From Acridotheres tristis (lineage: Eukaryota > Chordata > Aves > Passeriformes > Sturnidae): DNA of 64,000 nt. A program made the translations under genes and the position numbers. The notes beneath the pieces are model-generated. The model worked only from the letters and a program-made list of their open reading frames with translations. It was not told the origin of the DNA and searched no databases. Shown in pieces: positions 28,425 through 61,900 of this stretch (positions within the stretch are counted from its first letter, which is position 1; every line of letters starts with the position of its first letter). The stretch covers positions 32,281,435-32,345,434 of the forward strand of contig CM072919.1 of the NCBI GenBank assembly GCA_037013685.1, given 5' to 3'.

Positions 28425-29200
28425 ACAAGTTTGTGGAGCCAGATGGGTTTGACCCAAGTGTGCTGAGGTAGGTGAAGGCCAGTGGCATTGCAAGGCCACT
28501 CTCAGTGTTCTTTGAAAGGTGGAGGTGAGAAAAGTTCCAAATGGCTGACTCAGCCCTGCCTTCTAACAGTGAAAGGAAGAAGATGAAGTACAGCCTCATG
28601 CAATCCTTTGAAAACGTTGCAGAAAATCCCCCTGGAAAGCATTTCCAAAGGCAAGCAGAATCAGAAGGTGCTCGGGAGTAGTCAGCCTGGATTTCTGAGC
28701 AGAAAACCAGAAACTGTTTACAGAACAAATCCAAAGCTGTTGAACGTCTCCCTTACTGACCTGCAGGATGGGACAGTGCAGATTCAAGAAAGTTTAGAGA
28801 GCATATAAAAGTGGAAGGAGTGAAAAGTGCAGCAGACAGTTGTGCTGACCTTTGGGGATACATCAATAGAAGAAATGCAGAGCTGGGCAGGAAGGAATGC
28901 AATAAAGCACAGCAAGGGCAATTGCACCGTCGTGCAGTTGAGGAGGAGTAGCTCCTTGCACTGGCACATGCTGGGGACCTGTGAAGCTGACAACCAGCTT
29001 TGCAGAGTTCTTTAAGATCCTGCTGGACAGTAAGCTGAGTTTGAGCCAGCAACACTGGCTTCCTGCAAAAGTGACCAACACTATTCTCAGCTGTATTTAC
29101 AAGTGCATTAAGAGCAGCTCAGAGGAATTTGTCCTTCCTCTACCTTAGTGCTGGTGGTGAGGCCAGTTGAGGAGCGTCAAGTCCAGTCCTGGTTTCCCCA
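28425..29200 (+). mobile_element. Old CR1 LINE ORF2 fragment, plus sense
   Basis: Reading plus frames with shifts gives PDGFDPSVLR near 28440 and ARPLSVFFERW near 28490, matching the CR1 PDGLHPRVLKEL...KPLSIIFE stretch. SSQPGFLSRK near 28680 corresponds to SSQHGFTKGK. Further on, DNA around 29020-29170 aligns with the DSxLNMSQQ...LVRP segment. Multiple indels and stops make it a dead old copy. Ends are approximate. Confidence 0.6.
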
Positions 29201-30733
29201 GCACAGACAAGTTGTAGATAGACTGCAGTGGCTCCAGCACAAGCTCAGAGATACTGCTCTCCGAAATGGTGCTGCAGCATGTCCAAGAGGCAATTCCTGA
29301 TACTGCAACTTCACTTCAGTGCCCCCCTGCAGCTCGCAGCCACCCTGTGCTAGGGATGGATGCTACCCAGCCCAAGACCAATAAGGGTGATCTGCTGCTT
29401 CCCACTGCAGGGTAAATGAGGAGTCATCATCTCCACGTTCTCCTCTGCTTGCAGCTCCTTGAGCACACAAGGGTACAGCCTCCCAAGACGAAAAATAAAG
29501 TGAAAATGACAACTATTGTCTAGGTTTTATTCTGCAGTTGGCAGCTGGCCCGGAGTAGAGGGTGAAGATGTGAAGTGTTGTGGCTCTAAATCCAGCAGGC
29601 AAGCTAACACTGCAGGGTTGTGTTTTACTATCTTTGAGGTTAAGCAGCTGTAACACCAGAGTTGCAAAGGTGCTGCAGGCTCTTCCTCTGCCTCCCACAC
29701 TAATTTGCCTGCTGCTCTCTTTTTCTACACTTTGCTCAGAGCTGTGAGACCATACTGGGCTCTGAGGAGGGACACAGTGCCTGCTCAGACACTCTCACCA
29801 GCCCAAGGTTCCTTACAAGATCAGGAGGTCAGGAGGTTACAGTGTCCTGATGACATGGCAGGTACACAAACTTCCCAGCACAGTCTTCCTCCAGCAATTT
29901 CCACCATTTTTTCTCCTTACACTGGCCTAAAATATGCAACCAAAATATTTAAAATTACATCTCAAATGCAGCCATGAATATTTCCATGCCCAAAGCTGTA
30001 ATGGATCAACAAACTGCTACAGTGAAAGACAGCTCCAAGGACATGAGCACAGGCAACACTTTCACCACAGCTACTATGCCCATGTGAATCAGAGCAAAAC
30101 AAAGCAAAACAAAAACAACAAAATGAGCTTTAAAGAGAGCTACAGACCTAAACTGGCTTCAGCCCACACATTTTTTCCTAGGGATTGGAGATATCCAGCA
30201 TCATGGCAGTAAGTGTAATGGGAATTTCCTTCGTATTGTGATCTAGCTAGAGGTTGCAGCTGCTACATTGTGCTTGTATTGCCCATGCTGCTTCAGTCTG
30301 CTAAATCAAAATCCCATCTCAAATAAGTAAATTTGGTAATACCCTCCTCATGTGGACTATCTAAAAGAGCCTGGTCAGGGTGCAAAGCTAAGGGTCAGGA
30401 CTGCAAGACAGCAGCAAACACCTCACCACATAGAATGCATCTCCAACAGGACTCAGTTTACTCGAGCAATTTACACACAGCAATTCAGAACAATGTGAAA
30501 CAGCTACCCCTTTGTGGCATCAAGGGCAACTGGGAAAGATGTAAAAAGACAGGGCCATGTGCATAACACTGGGTACAACTCACCTACTAGTGTAAGGCCA
30601 CAGCTTGACGTAAGTGAGAGACAGTAGGTGACACTTCTTTCTGACCTTGATTCAGCTTAAGTTTCAGTCTCTTCAACAATACAATAATAAAACAACAATC
30701 TTGCATGTATCAAAAAGTAAAACTCTAAATATA
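29201..30733. other. Unassigned sequence 3' of CORO2A
   Basis: Gene-free stretch between an old CR1 and the likely CORO2A 3' end. It includes a short A-rich AACAAAG-type run near 30100-30120. No exon of a neighbouring gene was recognised. Confidence 0.45.
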
Positions 30734-30739
30734 TTTATT
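30734..30739 (-). terminator. Candidate poly(A) signal, distal
   Basis: AATAAA on the minus strand about 1.8 kb past the CORO2A stop codon. T-rich gene-strand sequence follows (around 30.70-30.66 kb), as expected downstream of a cleavage site. It may be the main or an alternative 3' end. Confidence 0.4.
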
Positions 30740-31192
30740 ATTCAGTTATATTTGCTTTTCATTGCACAGATTTGGTTTTTATCCCCATGTTCAACAGTTT
30801 TTTTACAAAGCTTTTAGGAGTTATAGAAACTGTTAGAATAATCACTCAAGACTATTTAGGCACAGATCATGAACACGTAACTCCATTTCCTCGAGGTTTT
30901 TTCCATGTGAAAGATTAGTGGTTGCAGTTAAGCTCCAAATTTAAATACATTTCACAGTCCACGCTTTTACAGGCATACTGTCTAAAAAAGAAGTTTTGAT
31001 TAAATAGTCTCACCAAAGCCTAAATGAAAGCACCTTCTTTTCCATAAATGCTGAAATCAACACAACCCTAGGATAAGAACCATTCTCTATACTAGTCAGT
31101 CATAGAATAACAAAGAAATTGTCCTCAAGACGATGTAAAAATCCCCTGGAAAATTACTTTACTTTGGAAATAATTTAAATAATTTATTTTGT

Positions 31193-31198
31193 ATGAAA
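31193..31198 (-). terminator. Candidate poly(A) signal, proximal
   Basis: AATAAA on the minus strand about 1.35 kb past the CORO2A stop codon, in an AT-rich stretch. A plausible cleavage signal, but the hexamer alone is weak evidence. Confidence 0.35.
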
Positions 31199-32551
31199 AA
31201 ACAAGCAAAAAAAATGCAGCCAAAATGCATTTGGTGGCAAGGATGTGTCCTAAACGTATCCTCTGGGCCTAGCTGATTCCATGATTTCTATGTGCCATGA
31301 TAGAGGTGCATGGTTACAGATTAAACAGTGTTTGCTTGATCTGCCTGGGTTTAAGACATCTCCATAAGGACCAGCATCGAGCCAGAGAGCTGGTGCTGAA
31401 GGGCACAGAGCAGTGTGACCCCAGGGCTGAGGGAGGCTGAGCAGCCCGGGAGGAAGCAGGGGGCTGGACAATACAGCTGGCAAGAGGGAAACTGCAGCTG
31501 TAGATGGCTGCAGGAATGGGACAAGGTGCTGGCACCTGGGAGCTAAGGAAGCAGCAGCTGCAGGCATTAAGGACAAGTGATACTCCAGCAACCCTGGAGG
31601 GCTGTTCACGACTGGCCACAGCCCTGCGATCTTACTGTGGTTGACACAACACTTCTAGCACCATTGCTGAAATGCCTGCAGTGGGCTGGGGGTCCAACTC
31701 CCCACTCATCCTTTTAAACCCTCTTGGTATATTCCCACGCTGTCAACACTGTGCAGCTTTGAATGTCCTCTGATGACCCCCAGCTGACTGCAGCTGGTCT
31801 TTGGCAGAAGGAGGGAAAGAAGGCCACTGACTCACAGGACACAGAGACTCTTCAGCTTCTCTGGTGAGAACTAGCCCATACCATCAACTTTTTGAAGCAG
31901 AACCTCCAACACCGACTCTCCTTTTCCTATTACAAAAGTGCCGGCCCTTGGCACCCCCAGTGCAGCCTCCCACTCAGAGCGGGACTATCCCCAGCACCAG
32001 GTCAGGGCAGCCACGGCTTTCCCGAACCACCTGGGAGCAGGGCCAAGCTGGGAGGCGAAAGGGGTGCGTAAGGATCACTTGGGAGCTAGAGGTGACTGTG
32101 AAGCCCAGCAGAGTGGACTCCCTCTGGCAAGGGGACAGCAGCCACAGGAGCCACATTGCTGAGCCCCAGAGTGAGAAAAGAAGCTGGCAGCTGCCTTCAG
32201 TCTCCCACTCTCCTGTCATGTGGAGAGGCAGCAAAACAGGTCATTCCTAGAGCTCAACATGTAGTTTCTCCAAGACCAGAAGAGCAAGATTTTCCAAAGT
32301 CTCTCACTAGCATAAACACATAAGCTTCTGACATTGGTGAGCAGGCAAGCAAGGGGAGCCTGAAGAAGCACGGCAAATCCATCAAAAACTGTCTGGTGAC
32401 GATTAGGGAAATGTGACCACCACAAACCAGGGAAGTCCATGCTGCCTGAAATATCAATTTTACCCCCAGTAAAAAACCTAGGAGGAGTTATCTGCAGGAA
32501 CTGGAGTCTCCCCCTGTGTCCAGGGGTACAATGAGCTGCAAGCCAGCAACC

Positions 32552-53519
<20,968 letters not shown>

Positions 53520-54194
53520 CTGCAGGGACAGAAACACAACGTCCCAAGGCATAAGGACAGGCCATCCTGGCAAGGCTTGCAGAACCCCACTCCCCTCTCC
53601 CCACCACAGGCTCACCTTCCCCACCTGGGCTGCTCACACCAAGCCTCAGCCAGCAAGCTAAAGATGCAGTCTTCTCTGGTGTATACCCTTTGCCATAACC
53701 CTGTTGCACATCTCTGATGGAGAGAGGAGAGTGTGGGGAAGGAATGGCAGCTCTCAGCATCACCAGCCAGCTGGGCTGTGCCTGTGCCAGTAGTCCCTAT
53801 CGCTGGGGCAGGGCCACATGGCAGCAAGTTTAAGAGGAGAAGAGTTCTGGTATGATAGAGCTCAGAAAGCATGAAAAATACAACATCTTGGGTAAGCATG
53901 AAAGAGTGAGTGAAAAACTAATCTGGATACATGCTTTGTTTAGGTGGTTCAGGTGGTTTAGGAGCAAAACTTATTCTAAATTTTGCTCACATGAAACAGA
54001 AAAAAGAAGTTTGACAGATCATAGGAATAGTTACAGTCACCTGTTGGTATTTTTTCCACAGAAAACTATGTTCTCCTACAGCCCTCTGACAGACAGCATT
54101 TTAAACGGTGTTTACATGATACATAAAGCATCCTAAACACAAGAATCACAGAGAGCAGTGAGGCTTAATGAAGCTGATGCAACTGACTTCATAA
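53520..54194. other. Sequence immediately upstream of CORO2A coding exon 1
   Basis: Begins with the acceptor AG and pyrimidine-containing stretch of an intron, so this is intron and not promoter. No alternative first exon was identified. Confidence 0.6.
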
Positions 54195-54752
54195 AATCGT
54201 AAAGTTACAGAGTCATAAAATGGTTTGGGTTGGAAAGAACCTTGAAGACCTTCTAATTCCAACCCCCCTGACATGGGCAGGGGCACTTCGCACTAGACCA
54301 AGCTGCTGAAGGCCTTATCCAAACCAGCCTCAAACACTGCCAGAGATGGGGCATCCACAGCTTTTCTAGGCAACCTGTTCCAGTATCTCACCACCCTCAC
54401 AGTAAAGAATATCTAATCCAAGTTTCCCTTCTTTTAGTTTGTGCGCATTAATCCTTGTCCTACCGCTACACTTCCTGATGAAGAGTTATTCTCCACCTTC
54501 CCTTGTAGAACCCTTCAGATATTGGATGATTGCTATGAGGTTTCCCCGGCAGCCTTCTCCAGGCTGAACAGGCTCAACTTTCTCAGTTTGTCTTCACAAG
54601 GGAGGTGCTCTAGTCCTTTCAACAACTTCATAGCCCTCCTCAGGACTCACTCCAGCAGTTCCATGTCATTATTATACTGGGGGCACCAAAACTGTATGCA
54701 CTGTTCCAGGTGGGGTCTCACATGAGCAGAGGGGTAGAACCCTGTCCTTCAA
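54195..54752 (-). mobile_element. CR1 LINE 3' end, minus sense
   Basis: The plus strand reads AGAGTCATAAAATGGTTTGG, then GGTTGGAAAGAACCTT, GCAACCTGTTCCAGTATCTC, CTCCAGGCTGAACAGGCTCA and GTTCCAGGTGGGGTCTCACA. This is the standard antisense text of an avian CR1 3' end. 5'-truncated near 54752. Confidence 0.92.
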
Positions 54753-55956
54753 GTGGCTATTTTTAAATAGGAAACTATCAGTGTTGGTCAGAAAATGCAA
54801 TTGAGGCTATTAAATCCAGATCCCACAAGATTTAGAGACCAAAGAGCATACAGTGAGTGTGGTGAGAAGATTCCGCTGCCCAGATGAAAAGAAATGCAGA
54901 TCAGGCAGGAAGATTATGGGTGAAAGAGCACCTCACAAAGCAGCTGGGAATATAGGCAAATACTGGCAGAGGGCATGGTTTTGCCCCATCATGACCTCTT
55001 TAATGTGCTTTTGGGGAACAGTATTATCAGTGATGTTGGACCAACAATACTCCAATTTGACAAGAAAACCCAACCAAGTAGCTTTTGAGCTACAGCAAGG
55101 CTTAGACTGCTCACTCACATGGTTGAAGGGTGAAAGGAAGCATGCATACACTCAATGGCAGGAAGCCAAGTGCATCATTACCTGACAGGCAGAGGTCTAA
55201 GCAATTCTAAACCAAAATGTCCATGTTGCTGGCATGGTATTGCAGCCTCTTGGGATGACTATCAAAGGCTAAGAAACTGGGCAGTAAAACTGGAGCTTTA
55301 CAAGCTCTCATCAATACAAAGATCCACAAAGTTCACATCCTGTGTCACACTGGAAGATTTGGACTGTGAACAGTACTAGGACTCAACTTGCATCCTATTT
55401 CCTGCCTCCTCCCAAATCTACTGACAGCTCAGAGCCAACTCCACCTTGGGCAAATACACATGCCTGTAACAGTCCTTGGCAGATCACCAGTTATTTTCAT
55501 AGTCATCTTTCATAGTCATAGTCAACTGTGCCAAACAAAAATGAAGAAATGCAAGTTATTTGAAAAAGAAAACAGCAATCCTGCAAGCTGATCTTGGAAG
55601 AAGGGATCTACACAGGCAAAAAGCAAGCTGAGGTTATATGCAACTGGCTAGCTCCCCAAATAGTCCCAGAGGTGCAGTGTTCTCACACAATTTCATGCTC
55701 ATTACAGTTTTAGTGGTTAGGTTTACTCACACCAGGAGGGGGGGGCAGAATCACTGCTTTGTCCAGATGAAGCAGTATGCAGCAGTTGCTTCTTACAGCA
55801 GGACTATTATCTTTCCAAAAGGAACTAAATTCTCTGGCTGCAAGGTAATTCTAGCCACACTGCTCTTGAGTTGGGAGAGAGTGTGTGGTCTGAAGTTTCA
55901 AGCCTCTTTTGGAGAAAGGAGTCACCAAGCACATAGGAGCAATTATTGAGAAAGTC
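54753..55956. other. Unassigned sequence between two CR1 copies
   Basis: No gene or repeat family recognised. A run of nine G occurs at about 55737-55746 (AGGAGGGGGGGGCAG). Confidence 0.45.
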
Positions 55957-56303
55957 AGGACTCTTCACCTAGAGAAGCTCAGAAGGATCTTATCAATGCA
56001 CACCAATACCTCAGAAGAGGTACTAGAGAAGACAGAATCAGACTCTCCTCAGCAGTGCCCAGCAACTGGACAAGAAGCAATGGTTACAAACTGGAACTCA
56101 GAAAACTCCATTTATATGCAATGAAACACTTTTTCTCTGTGAGAGTTGTCCAACACTGGCACAGGTTGCCCATAACATTATGGAGTCTCCATCCTTGGAC
56201 GTATGGTCCTGGGCAACTGAGCCTGCTTTGAGAAGAAGGGTTGGACTAGATGATCTCAAGGGATCACTTCCAACCTCAACTGTTCTGTAATCCTGTGATT
56301 TTA
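55957..56303 (+). mobile_element. CR1 LINE 3' end, plus sense
   Basis: Sense CR1: ACACTGGCACAGGTTGCCCA, ATGGAGTCTCCATCCTTGGA, GGTTGGACTAGATGATCTCA, then TTCCAACCTCAACTGTTCTG and the terminal TAATCCTGTGATTTT. Earlier bases (CACCTAGAGAAGCTCAGAAG) are the preceding part of the CR1 3' region. Confidence 0.88.
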
Positions 56304-57941
56304 GGGCCTCTGGATCTCAGTCATGTGTATCTTGTACGGCCCTAAAAATGCCACTGCCAACACACCAAGATGCACACCCATACAGGCAGACTTTCAACCC
56401 AATAAATCTGAAGTGTGCCTTGCAGGCTCAACTTTCTCACCTGTTCCTCTGACGGGAAGTGATGACAACACATTTCTTCCTCATTCATAAAAACTGCTGT
56501 CTGGATTGGCAACCACTTTAAAAAAAGTGCAAAGAGCAACTGGTATAAGGAATGGGGGGGAGAGGAGAGAAAGTGATGGAAAAATATACCAATATTTTGT
56601 CAGTAAGACAGGATTGCTTTGACATTGCAAAAACTGGTACTATTATATCCAAATAATTAAAAGGCATATTTGTGCATTTTATAATGTCTGAAAATTAAAT
56701 GCTCTCAGGGACCAAATGCTGAGACCTTGTGGTTTTCATTACCACCTCTCCCAGCAAAGAACATTAAGATCTTTTCCTGAAGCTGCAAAGAGTTCCTGGA
56801 GAAGGATACAAAGATCCCTACAAGCACTTCTCAGATCTCTGCTTACCAGGTTGGATACCAGCTTTTTCACGCTGGACAGGGTTTCCAGACAGCTTCTGCC
56901 TATTGAAATGTGCAACCCTAGAACTGGAACTAGAACTATCTCCTGATTGAATATGTAGTACTTCACACAAAATAGCGTAAAGTACAGCCATTTGCTTCAG
57001 AATTCCTCACTGCTGGCATTAAGAGAGGAAGTAGCTCCTCTGCCTCAGTAAGCAGGGTAATACAACTACAAATGATATGGCAAGGACACACGGTTTAAAA
57101 CTATTTTTCTAGCCTCTCACTGTAGGCATTCCTGGGTCTTGACTCTGAAAGAATGATGTAACATGGACCACTCTGAGACGCATATCTGACTGTGAGGAGA
57201 GTCTCAACTACAGAGCATGAAAGCTTGATGCAGTAAGTGCAGTCAGCAACAGGTCATGGAAGGAAGAGCAGAAGGGAATCAACCAAGAATCTGTTGCTTC
57301 GTTATCTTTTCTTTTTTTAAGACAGAGCTCAGCAGTTAAGTCTGAAATTATGAGATAAAAAAGCAAATCTCAGACTGGTGCTCAGAACAGGTGGGAATTT
57401 TCTTTCTGGCACCTGAAAGGGTGCCTAGAAAACCACTAAGGTATTTTGAAACGCTCAAGCACAGCCTACTCAGATCTTTGGTGCTTACCAAACATGACCA
57501 TCAAAATGGTTGTGTGATCTCTAGAGAACATGCAGGTAAAGACTGAGACTCCAGTTCTATCACTTGTCTTCAGAAATACAATGCAGTAGCACTGAAGGGA
57601 CTTCGTTCTGCTTTAGCTCTCATTCTTTTACCTGGCTGTTTATGAAAAGTTAGCTTTTTGTGACTCACGTGCAAAACATGACTGCAAATGTCTTAGCTCT
57701 TGCTAAAGGAGTAATCTCCTAGAAGAGTTGTGAAGCCTAGGGATGTCTGCAGCACTTCAATATGTTCTTAGGAGAGCAATGCTGTGGTGTATTTGCTACT
57801 CCTGAGGAAATGTCAGACCAAACAAATAGGCATATGCCTGTACTGAATATGACTGAACACGTCCTTCACCATAGGCCAGCATGTTCCCAATTTTCCTGTT
57901 GCATCCCACTTACCCCAGGATTACAGATTTGCCTGCACCAC
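56304..57941. other. Unassigned sequence
   Basis: No exon, RNA gene or repeat family recognised between the CR1 fragment and the LTR. Confidence 0.45.
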
Positions 57942-58957
57942 TGTATTGGTTTTTCATGGCCTGGTTTTGGTAACAAGGGGCTAGAGGGGTGGCCTCTGCG
58001 AGAAGGTGCTGGAAGCTTCTTCCATGCCCAGCAGAGCCAATCCCTGGTGGCTCCAAGGATGGATGTGCTGCTGGCCAAGGCTGGGCCAATTAGAAGCAAT
58101 GGTAAAACCTCTGTGATAAGAGATTTAAGAACTCAAAACCAACAGGGCTTGTGCAGTTGTAAATGCATCAGAGAAGAGCGGAGTGAGAACATGAGAGAAC
58201 AACAACTCTGCAGACACCAAGGTCAGTGGAGACGGAGGGGCAGGAGGTGCTCCAGGCACTTCAGCCCCTGGTACAGCAGCTGTGCCCCTGCAGCCCATGG
58301 GGATCCATGGGGATGCAGAGACCCATCCACAGCCCTTGGGGATCCACAGGGGATGCAGAGATCCACTTGCATCCCACGGAGGAGCCCCATGCTGGATGCC
58401 TGGAGGAGGCTGTGACACAGTGGGAGACCCATGGAGAGAGGTGCCCTGCTCCTAGGCTGGAGCAGCCTGTCCTTGGAGGACTGCACTCGATGGAAGAGTG
58501 ACCCACACCACAGCAGTTTGAGGGGACCTGGTGCCCATGAGATGGAGCCACATCAGAGAAGCTCATGGAGAACTGTCTCCCACGGGAGGGACCCCAGGGT
58601 GCAGCAGAAGAACAACTCCTCTCCCTGAGCACTGGGAGAGCCTCGAACTGACCATAATCCCCTTCCCTGTCTCCTTGCACTGCTGGGGAAGGAGGGAGAG
58701 GTGTGGGGAGGGTATTCTTAAGGATGTATTTTACTTCTCATTATCCTGCTCTGATTTTGAAAGTAATAAATTCACTTTGTATCTCTAAGTTGAGTCTGTT
58801 TTGCCCATGATGTGATTGGATGAATGACCACTCCCCATTCCTTAATCTCAACCCAGGAACTCTTCATTAAATTTTCTTTCCTCTGTCCAGCTGCAGAGAG
58901 GAGGGAGTGAGCAGCTTTGGTGGGTGCCTGGCATCTGGCCTGGGTCAACCCACTACA
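57942..58957 (+). mobile_element. Solo ERV LTR, about 1.0 kb
   Basis: Opens TGTATTGGTTTTTCATGGCC and closes GGGTCAACCCACTACA. Flanks ACCAC (57937-57941) and ACCAT (58958-58962) fit a 5-bp target duplication with one change. The middle holds degenerate tandem units built on CATGGGGATCC and CCCATGG (58290-58440), as in a widespread avian LTR with a repetitive U3/R region. AATAAA lies at 58766-58771 and is followed by GTTGAGTCTGTTTTGCCCAT. Plus sense, antisense to CORO2A. The 217-codon open frame at 57762-58415 is an artefact of this element. Confidence 0.85.
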
Positions 58958-61900
58958 ACCATGCATGACATTTGTGAATTCTGGATGAATTTATCTTGGT
59001 CCTGGATAAAATAACCACATGTAAAAAGTGAAATATGTTGGAGGAAACCCAGACATATAGTTGCTTAATCCAGATCAAACTGAGAGTACCCTCTACTCTG
59101 GCACCAGTGTTTTGTGAAAGACTCTCAGCAGCAGAGTCAGCCCCAATAGTGAAAAAACTCAAAACTTTGTCAACACTTTATTCTACCGTTTCTCATCATT
59201 GATATCCTTAGTGTTTTTGATATCCCTGTCAGTGCCGGGAACAGACCAGGAAATTATTTTCCTTACATCCTGGGAAAGGCCTGAAAGAAGATTGATGGGC
59301 ACCTTATCTCCTACAAATACCAGTTTTTGGGTGCGGCTCCACACTCCACTAGGAAGCACACAGTCCTGGACTGCTTGTGGTCTAGCACCTTCAGCCCCAT
59401 CCCAAGCTTATTTCTCTTACTCTGAGCAGAGAATTAATGTGGGGGGAGGATGGGAATTATGAAAACAAGCAAAAGACCACAACTACAACCAATCGCAAAA
59501 CCTATCCTGAACCAAAAACCAGAACAAGGCACTTGAGTAGAATCAGATCATAAAAGGTATCTGATGTGGGTTAAAAAAAGCACAAATTATAGGGGGTCAC
59601 ATCACATCTGGAAGGAGGGGAATTGAGTGTTTTGGCAGCAATGAGATCTCACTCTGCCCACCCATAGAACCACAGCTGGGCAGTGTGACCATGTCACTCC
59701 AGGAAAAAAGCAGCTGTGAAGCAGAGCTCATTCCCCTGTGAACAGACATGCACATCTCCAGCTACGATGGCACCAGAAGACTTGGGAGCCACGACTTCCA
59801 TGCACCCCGCTGCTGGTTGCCAGGAAGGTGACTCATTTTCTACTTCCCAGCTGCACAGAGCAGGACTATCAGGGACTGGGCCCCCACTTGCCAAACGAGC
59901 CCAAAGGGCTCAGCATCGTGACTCTTTCAGAGCCAAGAATGTCTGCTGCCACCCATCCCGATTCAACAATGAGCTCAGTGTTGGTGACCATTCTTCACTG
60001 ACTTTATACAAGGGGAAAGGCTGAACAACCCCACCATTTACCAACCTGGATGTTCTCCATGTATTTTTTTTCCTTACAGGCATATTCCCTATTCTGAAAA
60101 ATAAGCAAGAAATGAGGTAGACTGGCTTTGTGCTGAAGTTCCAAGTCATGGCATGAGCTGTCTGTATTTCCAGGAGAGAAATGACATGTAGCAAGTGTGC
60201 AGACGAGAGGATGTTGTATACCACGTGCTCACGCTCCACTCCACTGTCCTGCACTGGGATTTCTGTTCAGCTTGTGCTTCGATCACCAGCAACATGAACA
60301 TTAGACAACAGCTCTGGACACTGCTCTTGAGGACGTGCCAAAGAGTTAGAGGAGAATTCAGGGCAGAGTTGTATGGATCAGTGATCAGAGGCGTGAGATC
60401 TGCTAAGAAATTGTAAAAACATTGGGATGGAGATGAAGGAGGGAAGCCATAACAGTAGGCTTCAAACACGGAACAAGTTGGTACAAGGAGGATATAAATC
60501 ATCTATTTTCAAAGTCTAAGGGAGACAAGACAGTGCGTTTTAACTGCATCAAAGAAGTTTCCAATTAGGCAGCAGCAAAACTTTTATCAGTCATAGGAGT
60601 GGGAGAGAGAATGGCATTAATCTCTCCTGGCATTTCCCAGGCAGATTCAATAAAAGCCTAGCAATGATAACAGAGCTACAGCTGCTCCTGATTTGGACAG
60701 AAAACAGACTCACAGAGATGGAAGAGAAATCAGATAATAATTTTAATTTCATATGCAATAAGTCTGCTATGTCCGGAGTGTGGCAGGGCTATACACCCAC
60801 TCATCCTGGCTGCACTAACCCACTCAGAAGTGCAACCAGTATCTCCAGTTTAAGCAATTTTCAGTTGCAGCGCTTAATGCCAAAATTTCAATTTTTAACA
60901 TAGAGGGACAAAGCAGCTGAATCAGATACAGCTATTTGAGAACAATCTGCTTCATTATGGTACCAAGAGCTGAGTTGCAATTAAAGCTGTTTAGCAATTG
61001 GCCATGATTCCAGCCATTAACTGGCCAGACTAGCTCCTTCCAAATATATCACTCTTCAGGGTTACTATCAAGAGTGGTATAATGGTAGATAAATGCTAAA
61101 AGTTCAATTTCAGTTTGTTGGTTTGATTCAGAGTTTGAGCTGAAACCATTTCCAATGCATTGTAAAAACAAGAAGGCCCTATTTCCTCGAGATTAATCTC
61201 AGCAACTCTGTGAGACTGCAAAAATGACTTGCTGAGGGACAAGACCACCTCATCCAAGATACAGACCTGAAGACAATGGTGAGCAAAAGGGGTGGCACTT
61301 TCAAAAGCAGAGATAACTGTAAAGGAAGGAAATAGATACAAAAAATAGTACAAAAACACCACCTGGAAAACTCACAGGAGATGAACAAGTCCAGTGGGCA
61401 CAAGAAATTTCTGCTCTTGGCAAGGCCATGTGGAGCTCCTTCAGGAAGGTGTCTGAGGTCTCTGGCACCAGAAAGTTTTTCAAGCTAACCAGGCTGGAAA
61501 TCAGCTTCCTGTTTGCAGAGAGCTGTGCTTGGTGCCCAGAGTCGCCCTTGGCCCATCCCAACACCCATCTCCTGTGGGACCTGGCTCTAGACATGAACTA
61601 CACCCTCTCTGCACCTGACCCACAGCAGGGTCCTGGCAACACCCAGTATCCATCCACCCAACACTCATCCATCAAGGCACAAGTCTTTGATCCCTTCTGG
61701 ACTTCCCCAGGCCAACATTTGTCACTTTGTCACTTATTCAAGGCTGTGAAGGGAGAAGGCTCACAGCTGACTCCAGGGACACAAATAAGCATTCTACTCC
61801 CATCACCTGTAAGATATTCAAAGCCTTTTTTACAAGTTTCATACAAACTAAGCCTGTGCAAGCACAAGATCACTGCCTGTAGAGCATCACATTAGATGAG

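Larger units (their letters stand above)
30734..32551 (-). other. CORO2A: Probable CORO2A 3' untranslated region
   Basis: Sequence downstream of the CORO2A stop codon in gene orientation. It contains no open frame resembling a known protein. The first part is moderately GC-rich (about 31.35-32.2 kb); the last 550 bases are AT-rich. Two AATAAA hexamers lie on the minus strand at 31198-31193 and 30739-30734. Where transcription ends is inferred; only transcript data would settle it. Confidence 0.5.

Noticed and set aside
57762..58415. 217-codon open frame on plus
   Set aside because: It lies mostly inside a recognised LTR with internal GC-rich repeats, and the peptide is repetitive translation of those units.
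58200..58700. Candidate CpG-island promoter for CORO2A
   Set aside because: The raised GC comes from an LTR with few CpG dinucleotides, not from a unique promoter region.
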